DNA of 64,000 nucleotides from Streptomyces mexicanus (GTDB lineage: Bacteria > Actinomycetota > Actinomycetes > Streptomycetales > Streptomycetaceae): NCBI RefSeq assembly GCF_902506575.1, contig NZ_LR732544.1, forward strand, positions 5,075,807 to 5,139,806, written 5' to 3'. This document shows, piece after piece, positions 23,429-32,655 of the stretch. The position numbers were made by a program, and so were the translations under genes. The notes below the pieces were generated by a model that had not been told where the DNA came from, ran no database searches, and saw nothing but the letters and a program-made list of their open reading frames with translations. Every line of letters starts with the position of its first letter. Position 1 is the stretch's first letter.

Positions 23429-25678
23429 GTGGCAGCCCTTGCGCGCTGGTGCGTCCGGCACCGCCTCGTCGCCGTTCTGCTCTGGCTTCTCGCCCTCGGC
23501 GGGATCAGCGTGGCCGCCGCCGTCGTCGGCCCGGCGTACTCCAATGACTACGAGGTCCCCGGCACCGAGTCCGGCCGGGCCACCCAGCTGCTGCGGGAGG
23601 GCTTCCCGGGCCTCGGCGGCGACAGCGACACCGTGGTCTGGCACACCCCCTCCGGCACGGTCCGCGCCGTCGACGTCGAACAGACCATGACCCGCACCCT
23701 GGACCGGATCGAGACCCTGCCCGGGGTGTCGTCCGTGACCAGCCCGTACAAGGAGGCCCGGGGCGCGAGCCAGATCAGCCGCGACGGGCACACCGCCTAC
23801 GCGACGGTCACCTTCGCCCGGCCGGCCCAGGACATCCCCGAGGCCCAGACCAAGGCCGTGGTCACGGCCGCCCGGGGCGCCCAGGGCGACGGGCTGGAGG
23901 TGGAGGTCGGCGGCAGCGCCGTGACCGTCCCCGGGGCCTCCGGCGGGCATGTCGCCGAGATCGTCGGCGTGGCCGTGGCCGGGGTCGTGCTGCTCCTGGC
24001 GTTCGGCTCGCTCGCCGCCTCCCTGCTGCCCCTGGCGACCGCCCTGGTCGGCGTCGGCACCGCCTACGGCGCCATCGAACTGCTCGGCCACGCCATGACC
24101 GTGGCCGGTTTCGCGCCGATGCTCGGCATGCTCGTCGGGCTCGGCGTCGGCATCGACTACGCGCTGTTCATCGTCACCCGCCACCGACGCGGCCTGAAAC
24201 GCGGGCTGAGCGTCACCGAGGCGGCCACGGACGCGGTCGCCACCACCGGGCGGGCCGTCGTCTTCGCCGGCGCGACCGTGTGCATCGCCCTGCTGGGCAT
24301 GCTGATCCTGCGCCTGAGCTTCCTCAACGGGGTGGCCGTCGCCGCCGCCTCGACCGTCGCGCTCACCGTCGCGGCCTCGGTGACGCTGCTGCCGGCCCTG
24401 CTGTCGTTCATCGGCCCGCGCGCCCTGAGCGGCCGCGAGCGGCGCCGGCTGGCCGAGCACGGCCCCGAACCGGTGCTGCCCACCGGGTTCGCCGCCCGCT
24501 GGTCGGCCTTCGTCGAACGCCACCCCAAGCTGCTCGGCGGCCTCGCCCTGGCCGTCATCACCGTGCTCGCGCTGCCGACCTTCTCCCTCCACCTGGGCAC
24601 CTCCGACCAGGGCAACGACCCGAAGTCGTCGACCACCCGCAAGGCCTACGACCTCGTCGCCGAGGGCTTCGGCCCGGGCGTCAACGGCCCGCTCACCCTG
24701 GTGACGCGCGTCGACGGCGCCGAGGACCGGCTCGCCCTGGACAACCTCGGCACCACCCTGCGCGGCACCCAGGACGTCGCCGCGGTCACCCCGGTGACCT
24801 ACAACACCGGCGGGACCACCGCGTACCTGACCGTCGTCCCCGACTCCGCGCCCCAGTCGCAGCGCACCAGTGACCTCGTCGACCGGCTGCGCACCGGGGT
24901 GCTGCCCCGCGCCGAGACGGGCACCACGCTGGACGTGCAGGTCGGCGGGGTGACGGCCGGCTACGACGACTTCGCCGACGTCATCGTCGGCAGGCTGCCG
25001 CTGTTCGTCGGTGTCGTCATCGGCTTCGGCTGTGTCCTGCTGCTGCTCGCCTTCCGGTCCGTCGGCATCCCGCTGAAGGCCGCCGCGATGAACGTCGCCG
25101 CCGTCGCCGCGGCCTTCGGCGTGGTCGTCGCGATCTTCCAGTGGGGCTGGGGCAGCGAGTTCCTGGGCCTCGGCCGGGCCGGGCCGATCGAGCCCTTCCT
25201 GCCCGTGATCATGGTCTCGGTGCTCTTCGGCCTGTCCATGGACTACCAGGTGTTCCTGCTCACCCGGATGTACGAGGAGTGGCTGGAGACCGGCGACAAC
25301 CGCCGTGCCGTCCGCATCGGTCTGGCCGAGACCAGCCGGGTGATCAACTCCGCGGCGATCATCATGATCTCCGTCTTCCTCGCGTTCGTGCTCGGCGGGG
25401 ACCGGGTGATCGCCATGTTCGGCATCGCGCTCGCCGCCGCCGTCGCCCTGGACGCCTTCGTCCTGCGCACCCTGCTCGTACCCGCCCTGATGCACCTGCT
25501 CGGCCGCGCCAACTGGTGGTTGCCGCGCCGCCTGGACCGCGTCCTGCCCCGGATCAGCATCGAACCGCCCGAGTGCCGCGCGGCCCAGCAGCGACTCTCC
25601 GGGGTCGTGGCGGCCGTGGCGCGGGGGCAGGAGCGGCACGCAGAACAGCGGCGGGACGTACGGGACACCCCTGCGTGA
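23429..25678 (+). CDS. MMPL-family membrane transporter
   Basis: 749 aa, GTG start at 23429 with GGGAG upstream. RND-like topology: N-terminal helix (RLVAVLLWLLALGGISVAAA), large extracytoplasmic domain (NDYEVPGTESGRATQLLREG), a helix bundle with GMLVGLGVGIDYALFIVTRHR, a second extracellular loop (LGTSDQGNDPKSSTTRKAYD), and a second bundle with VLFGLSMDYQVFLLTRMYEEW and INSAAIIMISVFLAFVL. These Asp-Tyr motifs are the proton-relay signature of MMPL proteins, which export lipids or hydrophobic compounds. Substrate unknown. Confidence 0.92.
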   Translation: MAALARWCVRHRLVAVLLWLLALGGISVAAAVVGPAYSNDYEVPGTESGRATQLLREGFPGLGGDSDTVVWHTPSGTVRAVDVEQTMTRTLDRIETLPGVSSVTSPYKEARGASQISRDGHTAYATVTFARPAQDIPEAQTKAVVTAARGAQGDGLEVEVGGSAVTVPGASGGHVAEIVGVAVAGVVLLLAFGSLAASLLPLATALVGVGTAYGAIELLGHAMTVAGFAPMLGMLVGLGVGIDYALFIVTRHRRGLKRGLSVTEAATDAVATTGRAVVFAGATVCIALLGMLILRLSFLNGVAVAAASTVALTVAASVTLLPALLSFIGPRALSGRERRRLAEHGPEPVLPTGFAARWSAFVERHPKLLGGLALAVITVLALPTFSLHLGTSDQGNDPKSSTTRKAYDLVAEGFGPGVNGPLTLVTRVDGAEDRLALDNLGTTLRGTQDVAAVTPVTYNTGGTTAYLTVVPDSAPQSQRTSDLVDRLRTGVLPRAETGTTLDVQVGGVTAGYDDFADVIVGRLPLFVGVVIGFGCVLLLLAFRSVGIPLKAAAMNVAAVAAAFGVVVAIFQWGWGSEFLGLGRAGPIEPFLPVIMVSVLFGLSMDYQVFLLTRMYEEWLETGDNRRAVRIGLAETSRVINSAAIIMISVFLAFVLGGDRVIAMFGIALAAAVALDAFVLRTLLVPALMHLLGRANWWLPRRLDRVLPRISIEPPECRAAQQRLSGVVAAVARGQERHAEQRRDVRDTPA

Positions 25679-25772
25679 GCCGCGGGACACCCGTGGGCGC
25701 ACAGCCGGGTCACGGCCCGGCGCCCGGCGATCATTAAGGCAGCTCTCAGACAGCGTCCGTACGGTGCCCGGC

Positions 25773-26402
25773 ATGGGAACCAAGACCGCGGACGAGACAG
25801 CCACCGCAGACACCACCACGGACGCCACCGCACAAGCCACCACGGACACCACAGCGGACACCTCCGCACAGGAGAAGGACCAGACCGGCACGACCGGTGA
25901 GACCGGCACGACCGACGAGGCAAGTGCGACGGATGAGGCCGCCGCGACGGACGAGGCCGGTACGGCCGCCGACGCCGACGCCGGTGACGCGGAAGGCGGG
26001 AAGCCCGCTCCCTCCGGAGTCGGCCAGGGCGCCGGTGCCGTGGTCTCCGCCGCGCTCGGCCTGATCTCGCTCAGCGGCAGCTGGGTGGGGACGGTGGCCG
26101 CCGCGCGCGAGCAGCTGATCGGCCAGCTGCGGACCTCCACCTCCGCGAGCGTCGCCACGCAGCTCAAGGAGGTCTACGGCGACTCCTGGCACACCACCGC
26201 CCTGTGCGGCGGGCTGTTCGCGCTCCTGGCTCTCGTCGTCGGCGTCGCGGTGCTCGCCCGCCCCGCCTTCGGGAGCCCGGGCCGAACGCAGGCGGCGTGG
26301 ATCAAGTCGGTCTCCTGGGCCGGTGTGATCCTCGGCGTCATCGGCCTGCTGCTGGCCGTGCTGAAGTTCAGCGACGCGCTGCTCGCCCTGCCGTCCACCT
26401 GA
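25773..26402 (+). CDS. Membrane protein with Thr/Asp/Ala-rich N-terminal tail
   Basis: 209 aa. Residues 1-90 are almost entirely T, A, D, E, S and G (ADTTTDATAQATTDTTADTS and relatives), a disordered tail. The C-terminal half has three hydrophobic segments: VGQGAGAVVSAALGLISLSG, GGLFALLALVVGVAVLAR and WAGVILGVIGLLLAVLKFSD. TACGGT at 25760-25765 is seven bases before the ATG, a leaderless-type promoter; a GTG at 25764 is an alternative start. No family recognised. Confidence 0.7.
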   Translation: MGTKTADETATADTTTDATAQATTDTTADTSAQEKDQTGTTGETGTTDEASATDEAAATDEAGTAADADAGDAEGGKPAPSGVGQGAGAVVSAALGLISLSGSWVGTVAAAREQLIGQLRTSTSASVATQLKEVYGDSWHTTALCGGLFALLALVVGVAVLARPAFGSPGRTQAAWIKSVSWAGVILGVIGLLLAVLKFSDALLALPST

Positions 26403-26413
26403 GCGGCACCCGC

Positions 26414-26476
26414 GGGCGGCAGCACCCCGGACCCGGGCGGCAGCATGCCGGATCCGGGCGGCAGCACCCCAACCCG
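26414..26476. repeat. 21-bp direct repeat, three copies
   Basis: Three adjacent units starting GGGCGGCAGC at 26414, 26435 and 26456, each followed by A(C/T)(C/G)CCG(G/A)-type sequence, immediately after the stop codon of the preceding membrane protein gene. Confidence 0.75.
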
Positions 26477-26676
26477 GTCCCTCAGCATCCTGGACGAGCG
26501 GTTCGCGAGCCCGGGCAAGGGCCTTAGGACCCCTCAGGGACACCCCGGGCGGATCTGAGGCCCACGGCGCCGCCGAAGATGCGGAACTCGCCCGATGCGG
26601 CCGGCCCCCCTCAGCACCGAGTGTGGAGTCGTCCGGCGCACCACGCCGGAGCCACCACGTTCCGGGGAGGGACACC

Positions 26677-26862
26677 ATGGTCGAGTACGAGATCCACCGG
26701 CTGCGCGCCGCCGAGCTGCGCCACCTGGCCGCACACCAGCGGCTGGTCGGCGAGGCCCTGCGGGCCCGCCGGGCCGCCCGGCGCTCAGCCGGCGCCGAGG
26801 CACCCGGCCCCCGGGCGGACACCCACGGCCCCCGCCGGAACCGGTTCACCCGGGCCGCATGA
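26677..26862 (+). CDS. Small basic protein upstream of the LuxR-type regulator (61 aa)
   Basis: 61 aa from ATG 26677 with GGGGAGGG upstream. Sequence begins MVEYEIHRLRAAELRHLAA and continues as an Arg/Ala-rich helix (GEALRARRAARRSAGAE), ending with a polar tail. It overlaps the next gene by ATGA, so translation is probably coupled. The opening V-E-Y-E-I-H-R-L-R-x-A-E-L-R is a pattern I associate with small actinobacterial proteins of unknown role. No enzymatic motif. Confidence 0.65.
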   Translation: MVEYEIHRLRAAELRHLAAHQRLVGEALRARRAARRSAGAEAPGPRADTHGPRRNRFTRAA

Positions 26863-29800
26863 CGGCGTCGGCGGACGAGCCCGCGGCCCCGGGCGCCCTC
26901 GCCAGGGTGAGGACCGGCGCCGCGGCGGCCCGCGCCACGACGACCGGCACCCCGAAAACCCGGGCCGAGAGGAACGGTGCCGAGAAGACCGGTCCGGCGA
27001 CGACGGGGGCGGAGAAGACCGGTCCGGCGACAACGGGGGCGGAGAAGACCGGTCCGGCGACGACGGGTACCGAGGAGGCCGGCGCGGCGAAGACCCGTAC
27101 CGAGATGACCGGCGCGGCGAAGACTCATGCCGAGATGACCGGCGCGGCGAGAACCGGTCCCAACAGACCCGCCACGGCGAGAACCGGTCCCGACAGACCC
27201 GCGATGGCGAAAACCGATGCCGCACTGTCGGACCCTCGTGCGATCCTCAGGGCCGTGGAGACCAGGTCCGTCAGTCCGGTGTTCGTCGGCCGTGCCAGCG
27301 AGTTGGACACGCTGCACGGCGCGCTGTCCCGTGCCGCCGCGGGAGAGCCGCAGGCCCTGCTGATCGGTGGTGAGGCCGGTGTCGGCAAGACACGGCTGAT
27401 CGAGGAGTTCGCGGCCGCCGCCGGGCGCCGGGGTGCGGTCGTCGCGGTCGGCGGCTGCGTGGAGATCGGCGCCGACGGGCTGCCGTTCGCCCCGTTCTCC
27501 ACCGCGCTGCGGGCGCTGCGCCGGGCTCTGCCCGACGCACTCGCCGCCGCGGCGGCCGGCCAGGAGGAGGAACTGGCCCGGCTGCTGCCCGAGCTGGGCG
27601 AGCAGCCCGTCGCCCGGCGGGCCGGCCGGCACGACGAGGAGGGCACCGCCCGCCTGTTCGAACTCACCGCCCGCCTGCTGGAGCAGGTCGCCGCGCAGCA
27701 CACCGTGGTCCTCGCCCTGGAGGACCTGCACTGGGCCGACGCCTCCACCCGGCACCTGCTGGCCTACCTCTTCCGCACCCTGCGCACCGGCCGCCTGGTC
27801 GTCCTGGCCAGTTACCGCTCCGACGACATCCACCGCCGCCACCCGCTGCGCCCCCTGCTGGCCGAACTGGACCGGCTGCGCACCGTGCAGCGCATCGAGC
27901 TGGCCCGCTTCACCCGGCAGGAGGTCGGCCGTCAGATCGCCGGCATCCTGGCCGCCGAACCGGACCCCGCCCAGGTGGACGAGATCTTCGAACGCTCCGA
28001 CGGCAACGCCTTCTTCGTGGAGGAACTCGCCGTCGCCGCCCATGAGGGCTGCTGCGCCGACCTCAGCGACTCGCTGCGCGACCTGCTCCTGGTCCGGGTC
28101 GAGGCGCTGCCCGAGCGGGCCCAGCGCATCGTGCGCATCGCCGCCGAGGGCGGCTCCACCATCGAGCACCGACTGCTGGCCGCCGCGGCCGGGCTCGCCG
28201 AGGACGACCTCATCGAGGCGCTGCGCGCGGCCGTGAACGCCAACATCCTCATCGCCGCACCCACCGGGGACGGCTACCGCTTCCGGCACTCCCTGGTCCG
28301 CGAGGCCGTCGGCGACGACCTGCTGCCCGGCGAGCGAGCCCGCCTGAACCGCCGCTACGCCCAGGCACTGGAGGCCGACCCCACGCTCGTCCCCGCCGAC
28401 GAGCGCGTCATGCGGCTGGCCAGCTACTGGTACCACGCCCACGACCCGGCCAAGGCGCTGCCCGCCGTCCTGGCCGCCTCCGTCGTGGCCCGCGCCCGCC
28501 ACGCCTACAGCGAGCAACTGCGCCTGCTGGAACGGGCGATGGAGCTGTGGGACACCGCCCCCGAGGAGGTGCGCGAGCAACTGCGGCCCGTCGACTACAC
28601 CGAGGTCTACCCTCCCTGCGGCTGCGACCCCGCCACCACGCCCCTGCGCTACCTGGACCTGATGGCGGAGGCGGCCGTCGCCGGCCGCCTGTGCGGGGAG
28701 CGGGAACGCGCCCTGAAGATCACCAAGCGGGCGCTGCGCCTGCTGGAGGAGGAGCACGACCCCCTGCGGGCCGCCTGGTTCTGGATCCAGCGCTCCCGGC
28801 TGGTGCAGGCCAAGGCGCAGGGCGACGGCTGGGCGGAACTGGCCCGCGCCCAGGAGCTGGTGCGGGGCCTGCCGCCGTCCGAGGTGCACGCCGAAGTCCT
28901 CGCCAACGTCGCCAACTGGTCGATGGTGCACGAGCCCGGCCCCGAGGCGTTCTCGGCCGCCGAACGCGCCGTGGAGTACGCGCGCATGGTCGGCGTCCGG
29001 GAGATCGAGATGTCCGCGCGCCTCACCCTGGGCGGGCTCATGGTCCAGTCCGGCGACGTCGAGGCGGGACTGGCCGAGATGTACGAGGTCAACGAGCGCA
29101 CCGTGCAGGAGGGCCTCGCCGTGGTCGCCGGGCGCTCCTACGTCAACCTGCCGTCCGAACTGGAGGCCGTGGGCCGCTCCCGCGAGGCCGTCCCGCTGCT
29201 GGAGCGGGGGATCGCCCACACCCGCGGCCACGGCCTGCTCGACCAGGAGGCATGGGTGTGGGGCAACCTCGCCGAGTCCCTGTTCACCATGGGCCGTTGG
29301 GAGGAGGCCGCCGAGGCGGCGTCCCGGTCCCGGCGGGTCGGGCAGAGCGCCAAGCCGCGCGCCTTCCACGCCCGGGTCCGCGCCGAACTCGCCGTCGCCC
29401 GCGGCGAGCTGGCCGAAGCGGCCACGCACCTGGCCGAGGCCCGCGCTCACTTCGGCACCCACGACTTCGCCCCGCAGCACGCCCTCCCGCTGGCCCGGCT
29501 CGCGATCGAGATCGCTGCGGGCGAAGGCCGCCTGTCCGACGCCCGCGCCGAACTCGACCGCGTCCTGGACACGGCTTCCCGCCCGGCACCCAGCGCTACG
29601 GCTGGCCCCTGCTGCTGTCCGCCGCCACCACGGAGGCCACCGCGGTCGGGCTGCCCGGCGCCGACCCCGGGCGGCCCCGCGTCCTGGACCGCATCCGCCG
29701 GGCCGCCAAGGCACTGCCCGCCGACGTGCCCGTCTGGCAGGCCCACGAACGCTGGGTGCGGGCCGAACTGCTGCGGGCCGAGGGCCGCGGCCGACCCGAC

Positions 29801-30298
29801 GACTGGACCGAGATCGTCGCCGCCTTCGAGACGCTGGAACGCCCCTACGACCTCGCCCGCGTCCGTTGCCGCCTGGCCGAGGCGCTGCTCGCCGGCGACG
29901 ACGACCAGCGCCCGCGCGCCACGGAACTGCTGCGCCTGGCGCACGCCACCGCCGAGCACCTGCGGGCCCGCCCGCTCGCCGACGCCGTCGCCCAGGTTGC
30001 CCGGCGCGCCCGCCTGCCCCTGACCTGCGCCCCGCGGCAGGCCGCAGAGCCCGCCGATCCGGCGCAGGCGCTGGGCCTGACCGGCCGTGAACGCGACGTG
30101 CTGCGCCTGGTCTCGCTGGGCCGCACCAACCGCCAGATAGCCGAGGAGCTGTTCATCTCCCCGAAGACGGCCAGCGTCCACGTCTCGAACATCCTGGCGA
30201 AACTGGCCGTCTCCAGTCGCGGCGAGGCGGCCGCGGTGGCCCACCGGCTGGGGCTGTTCGCCCAGGACGCGGGGGAGCGGCTGGTCGCGGGACTGTAG
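26859..30298 (+). pseudogene. Large LuxR-family ATPase regulator (LAL type) interrupted by a frameshift
   Basis: Reading from ATG 26859: repeat-built N-terminal linker (residues 35-120), P-loop ATPase (FVGRASELDTL, Walker A GGEAGVGKTRLI near residue 170, Walker B VVLALEDLHWAD), AAA lid and TPR-like helices. At about 29573 the frame changes: one G seems missing in ACGGCTTCC (expected ACGGGCTTC). The correct continuation (FPPGTQRYGWPLLLSAATTE) is in another frame and ends with a LuxR helix-turn-helix (LTGRERDVLRLVSLGRTNRQ, then IAEELFISPKTASVHVSNIL). Repaired length about 1146 aa. As written, translation stops at 30023 without the DNA-binding domain. Real mutation or sequencing indel cannot be decided here. 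Confidence 0.85.
26971..27210 (+). repeat. 30-bp tandem repeat encoding a 10-residue repeat
   Basis: Eight consecutive 30-base units (boundaries 26971, 27001, 27031 and so on to 27210) lie inside the LuxR-type gene. In frame they encode TTGAEKTGPA twice exactly, then diverging forms such as KTRTEMTGAA, KTHAEMTGAA and RTGPNRPATA. The repeat stays in frame throughout. Confidence 0.9.
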
Positions 30299-30310
30299 CC
30301 CGGACAGGCT

Positions 30311-31474
30311 TCAGGACACCCGCAGCTCCAGGATCCGGTCGTCGCCCTTCTTCGGGTCGCCCCGGCCGTCGGTGTTGCTGGTGACCAGCCAGAGCCTGCC
30401 GTCGCCCGCCGGCGCGACCGTGCGCAGCCGGCCGTAGGTGTGCGTGAGGAACGCCTGCGGGGCCGCCGCCGCCCGCGTGTCCTTCAGGGGGATGCGCCAC
30501 AGCCGCTCGCCCTTCAGGCCGGCCATCCAGATCGAGCCCTCGACGTAGGCGATGCCGCTGGGGGAGGCGACGTCCGTGTGCCACTGGGCGATCGGGTCCT
30601 GGTAGCGGGGGTCACCGGACCTGCCTTCGGCGTCCGGCCAGCCGTAGTTGGCGCCCGGCTTGATCGCGTTCAGCTCGTCCCAGGTGTCCTGACCGAACTC
30701 CGAGGCGAACAGGCGCTGCTTGTCGTCCCAGGCCAGGCCCTGCACATTGCGGTGGCCGTAGCTGTAGACCGGGGAGCCGGGGAAGGGGTTGCCCGGGGCC
30801 GGCTCGCCCTCGGGCGTCAGGCGCAGGATCTTGCCGCCGAGGTTCTTCCTGTCCTGTGCCAGCCCCCGCCGGCCGCTCTCGCCGGTGCCGGCGTACAGCA
30901 TCCCGTCCGGGCCGAAGGCGATCCGGCCGCCGTTGTGGACGAAGCCCTTGGGGATGCCCTTGAACACCGTGTCGGGCGCGCCCAGTTGCTCGCCGGCGGG
31001 CTTCGCCGGGTCGTACAGCATCCGCACGATGCGGTTGTCGGAGGCGGAGGTGAAGCAGGCGTAGACCATGTGGTCGGAGGCGAAGCCGGGGGAGAGCGCG
31101 ATGCCCAGGAGGCCGCCCTCGCCTTCCGGCGCCACCCCGGAGACCGTGCCCAGCAGGGTCTTCCGGCCGGTCTTCACGTCCACCCGCGTGATCGTCGCCT
31201 GGTCCCGGGAGGACACCAGAAGAGCGCCGTCGGGCAGCTCGGCCAGGCCCCACGGGGAATTCAGGCCCTGTGCCACCGTCCGCAGCACCTTCACGGAGCC
31301 CTTGGCCGGCGGGGTGCTCTCCCGGTCCGGCGCCGAGGGCGACGGCGCGCCGGCCGTACGGCTGGGCGCACCCCCGCTCCCGCCACCCCCGCCGGGCGAC
31401 GACCCGCCCGAGGAGCATCCCGCCACCAGCAGCACGGCGGCGGCCAGCACGCCCGTCACAGCTCGGCGTCGCAC
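30311..31474 (-). CDS. PQQ-dependent sugar dehydrogenase-like lipoprotein
   Basis: 387 aa from the GTG at 31472-31474. The N terminus RRRAVTGVLAAAVLLVAGCSS is a lipobox signal (V-A-G-C) followed by a Gly/Ser-rich spacer. The body is a six-bladed propeller of the soluble glucose/sorbosone dehydrogenase type: LNSPWGLAELPDGALLVSSR, GEGGLLGIALSPGF, FVHNGGRIAFGPDGMLYAGT, GKILRLTPEG, YGHRNVQGLAWD, and ASPSGIAYVEGSIW. Members oxidise sugars with PQQ outside the membrane. The upstream extension to 31567 lacks signal character. Confidence 0.88.
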   Translation of the reverse strand: MRRRAVTGVLAAAVLLVAGCSSGGSSPGGGGGSGGAPSRTAGAPSPSAPDRESTPPAKGSVKVLRTVAQGLNSPWGLAELPDGALLVSSRDQATITRVDVKTGRKTLLGTVSGVAPEGEGGLLGIALSPGFASDHMVYACFTSASDNRIVRMLYDPAKPAGEQLGAPDTVFKGIPKGFVHNGGRIAFGPDGMLYAGTGESGRRGLAQDRKNLGGKILRLTPEGEPAPGNPFPGSPVYSYGHRNVQGLAWDDKQRLFASEFGQDTWDELNAIKPGANYGWPDAEGRSGDPRYQDPIAQWHTDVASPSGIAYVEGSIWMAGLKGERLWRIPLKDTRAAAAPQAFLTHTYGRLRTVAPAGDGRLWLVTSNTDGRGDPKKGDDRILELRVS

Positions 31475-31579
31475 GATCCCGTCCCTTCGTCGCAGCGGCC
31501 GGCGGTCACTCGCACACCGCCCACGCCCTCCAGGTTCCCGCCCGGACGCGGCCCCCGCTACGCGCACCGCGCGCGCACG

Positions 31580-32578
31580 TCAGTCCCACGACCCCCGCGC
31601 CGCCGGCAGGTGCCGCAGCTCCGCCAGGTCCTCGGGGGTCAGGCGCAGCCCGGCCGCGCCCGCGTTCTCGGTGGCCCAGCGGGCCTGCTTGGTGCCCGGC
31701 ACCGGGATCACGTGCGGCCCCTGGGCCAGCACCCAGGCCAGGGCCACCTGCGCGGGGGTGACGTCCGCGCCGTGGCGGGCGGCCACGCGGCGCAGCCCGG
31801 CGACGATCGGCTGGTTCGCCGCCATCATCTCGGCGGTGAACCGCGGGTGCCGGGCCCGCAGGTCGTCCGGTTCGAAACCCTGCCCGGGGGTGAGCGTGCC
31901 GGTCAGGAAGCCGTTGCCGAGCGGCATCGCCGCCAGGAAGCCGATCCCGCGCGCCGCGCACCAGGGCAGCAGCGAACCCAGCGCCTCCGGGGACCACACC
32001 GACAGCTCGGCCTGTACCGCGCTCACCGGGAAGACCTGCTGCACCCGCTCCAACTGCCGGATCGTGCCGTTGTACAGCCCCGCCCCCGACCGGCGCCCGC
32101 CGCGCACCCCCACGGCGCACAGGCCCAGCGCGCGCACCTTCCCGGCCCGCACCAGCTCCGCCATCGCCCCCCAGGTCTCCTCGACAGGCACCTCGGGGTC
32201 GGCGCGGTGCAGCTGGTACAGGTCGATGACGTCCGTCTGCAGCCGCCGCAGCGAGGCGTCGCAGGCCCGCCGGACGTAGCCGGGCCGCCCGTTGGCCACG
32301 ATGTGCTGCTCGCCCACCAGCAGGCCCACCTTCGTCGAGACGAAGGCCTCCGAGCGCCGCTCCTTCAGCACCCGTCCGAGCAGCAGCTCGTTGGTGAACG
32401 GGCCGTACATGTCGGCGGTGTCCAGCAGCGTCGAGCCCAGGTCCAGCGCCCGGTGCACGGTCCTGAGCGACTCCGTCCCCCGCTGCCGCGACGCGCTGTA
32501 CGCCCAGCTCATCGGCATGCACCCGAGTCCCACGGCCCCCACCGCGAGTGCCGTCGCGCCGATCGTCCTGCGCTCCAC
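31580..32578 (-). CDS. Aldo/keto reductase
   Basis: 332 aa NADPH-dependent AKR. The tetrad is visible: Asp in STLLDTADMYGPFTNELLLG (also the Tyr), Lys in AFVSTKVGL, His in IDLYQLHRADPEVP. C-terminal cofactor motif VIPVPGTKQARWATENAGA. The GTG start at 32576-32578 has GGGAGGG upstream. Closest to the plant/actinobacterial AKR13-like group that reduces aldehydes; substrate unknown. It is divergent from the 2-hydroxyacid dehydrogenase gene with a 77-base gap. Confidence 0.9.
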   Translation of the reverse strand: MERRTIGATALAVGAVGLGCMPMSWAYSASRQRGTESLRTVHRALDLGSTLLDTADMYGPFTNELLLGRVLKERRSEAFVSTKVGLLVGEQHIVANGRPGYVRRACDASLRRLQTDVIDLYQLHRADPEVPVEETWGAMAELVRAGKVRALGLCAVGVRGGRRSGAGLYNGTIRQLERVQQVFPVSAVQAELSVWSPEALGSLLPWCAARGIGFLAAMPLGNGFLTGTLTPGQGFEPDDLRARHPRFTAEMMAANQPIVAGLRRVAARHGADVTPAQVALAWVLAQGPHVIPVPGTKQARWATENAGAAGLRLTPEDLAELRHLPAARGSWD

Positions 32579-32655
32579 CTCGCCGTAACCCTCCCTCGCC
32601 TGCGCTTCACCAACCTAACCTCTGGCCGCGCCCGCCCCTGACATAGCCTCCTGCC

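Noticed and set aside
26971..27210. CRISPR-like reading of the 30-bp array
   Set aside because: Units are contiguous without spacers and keep a coding frame.
25746..29714. Very long minus-strand open frame (over 1300 codons) opposite the LuxR-type regulator
   Set aside because: Composition is Gly/Arg/Ala/His-rich with no domain; it arises because the G/C-ending codons of the plus-strand gene suppress stops on the other strand.
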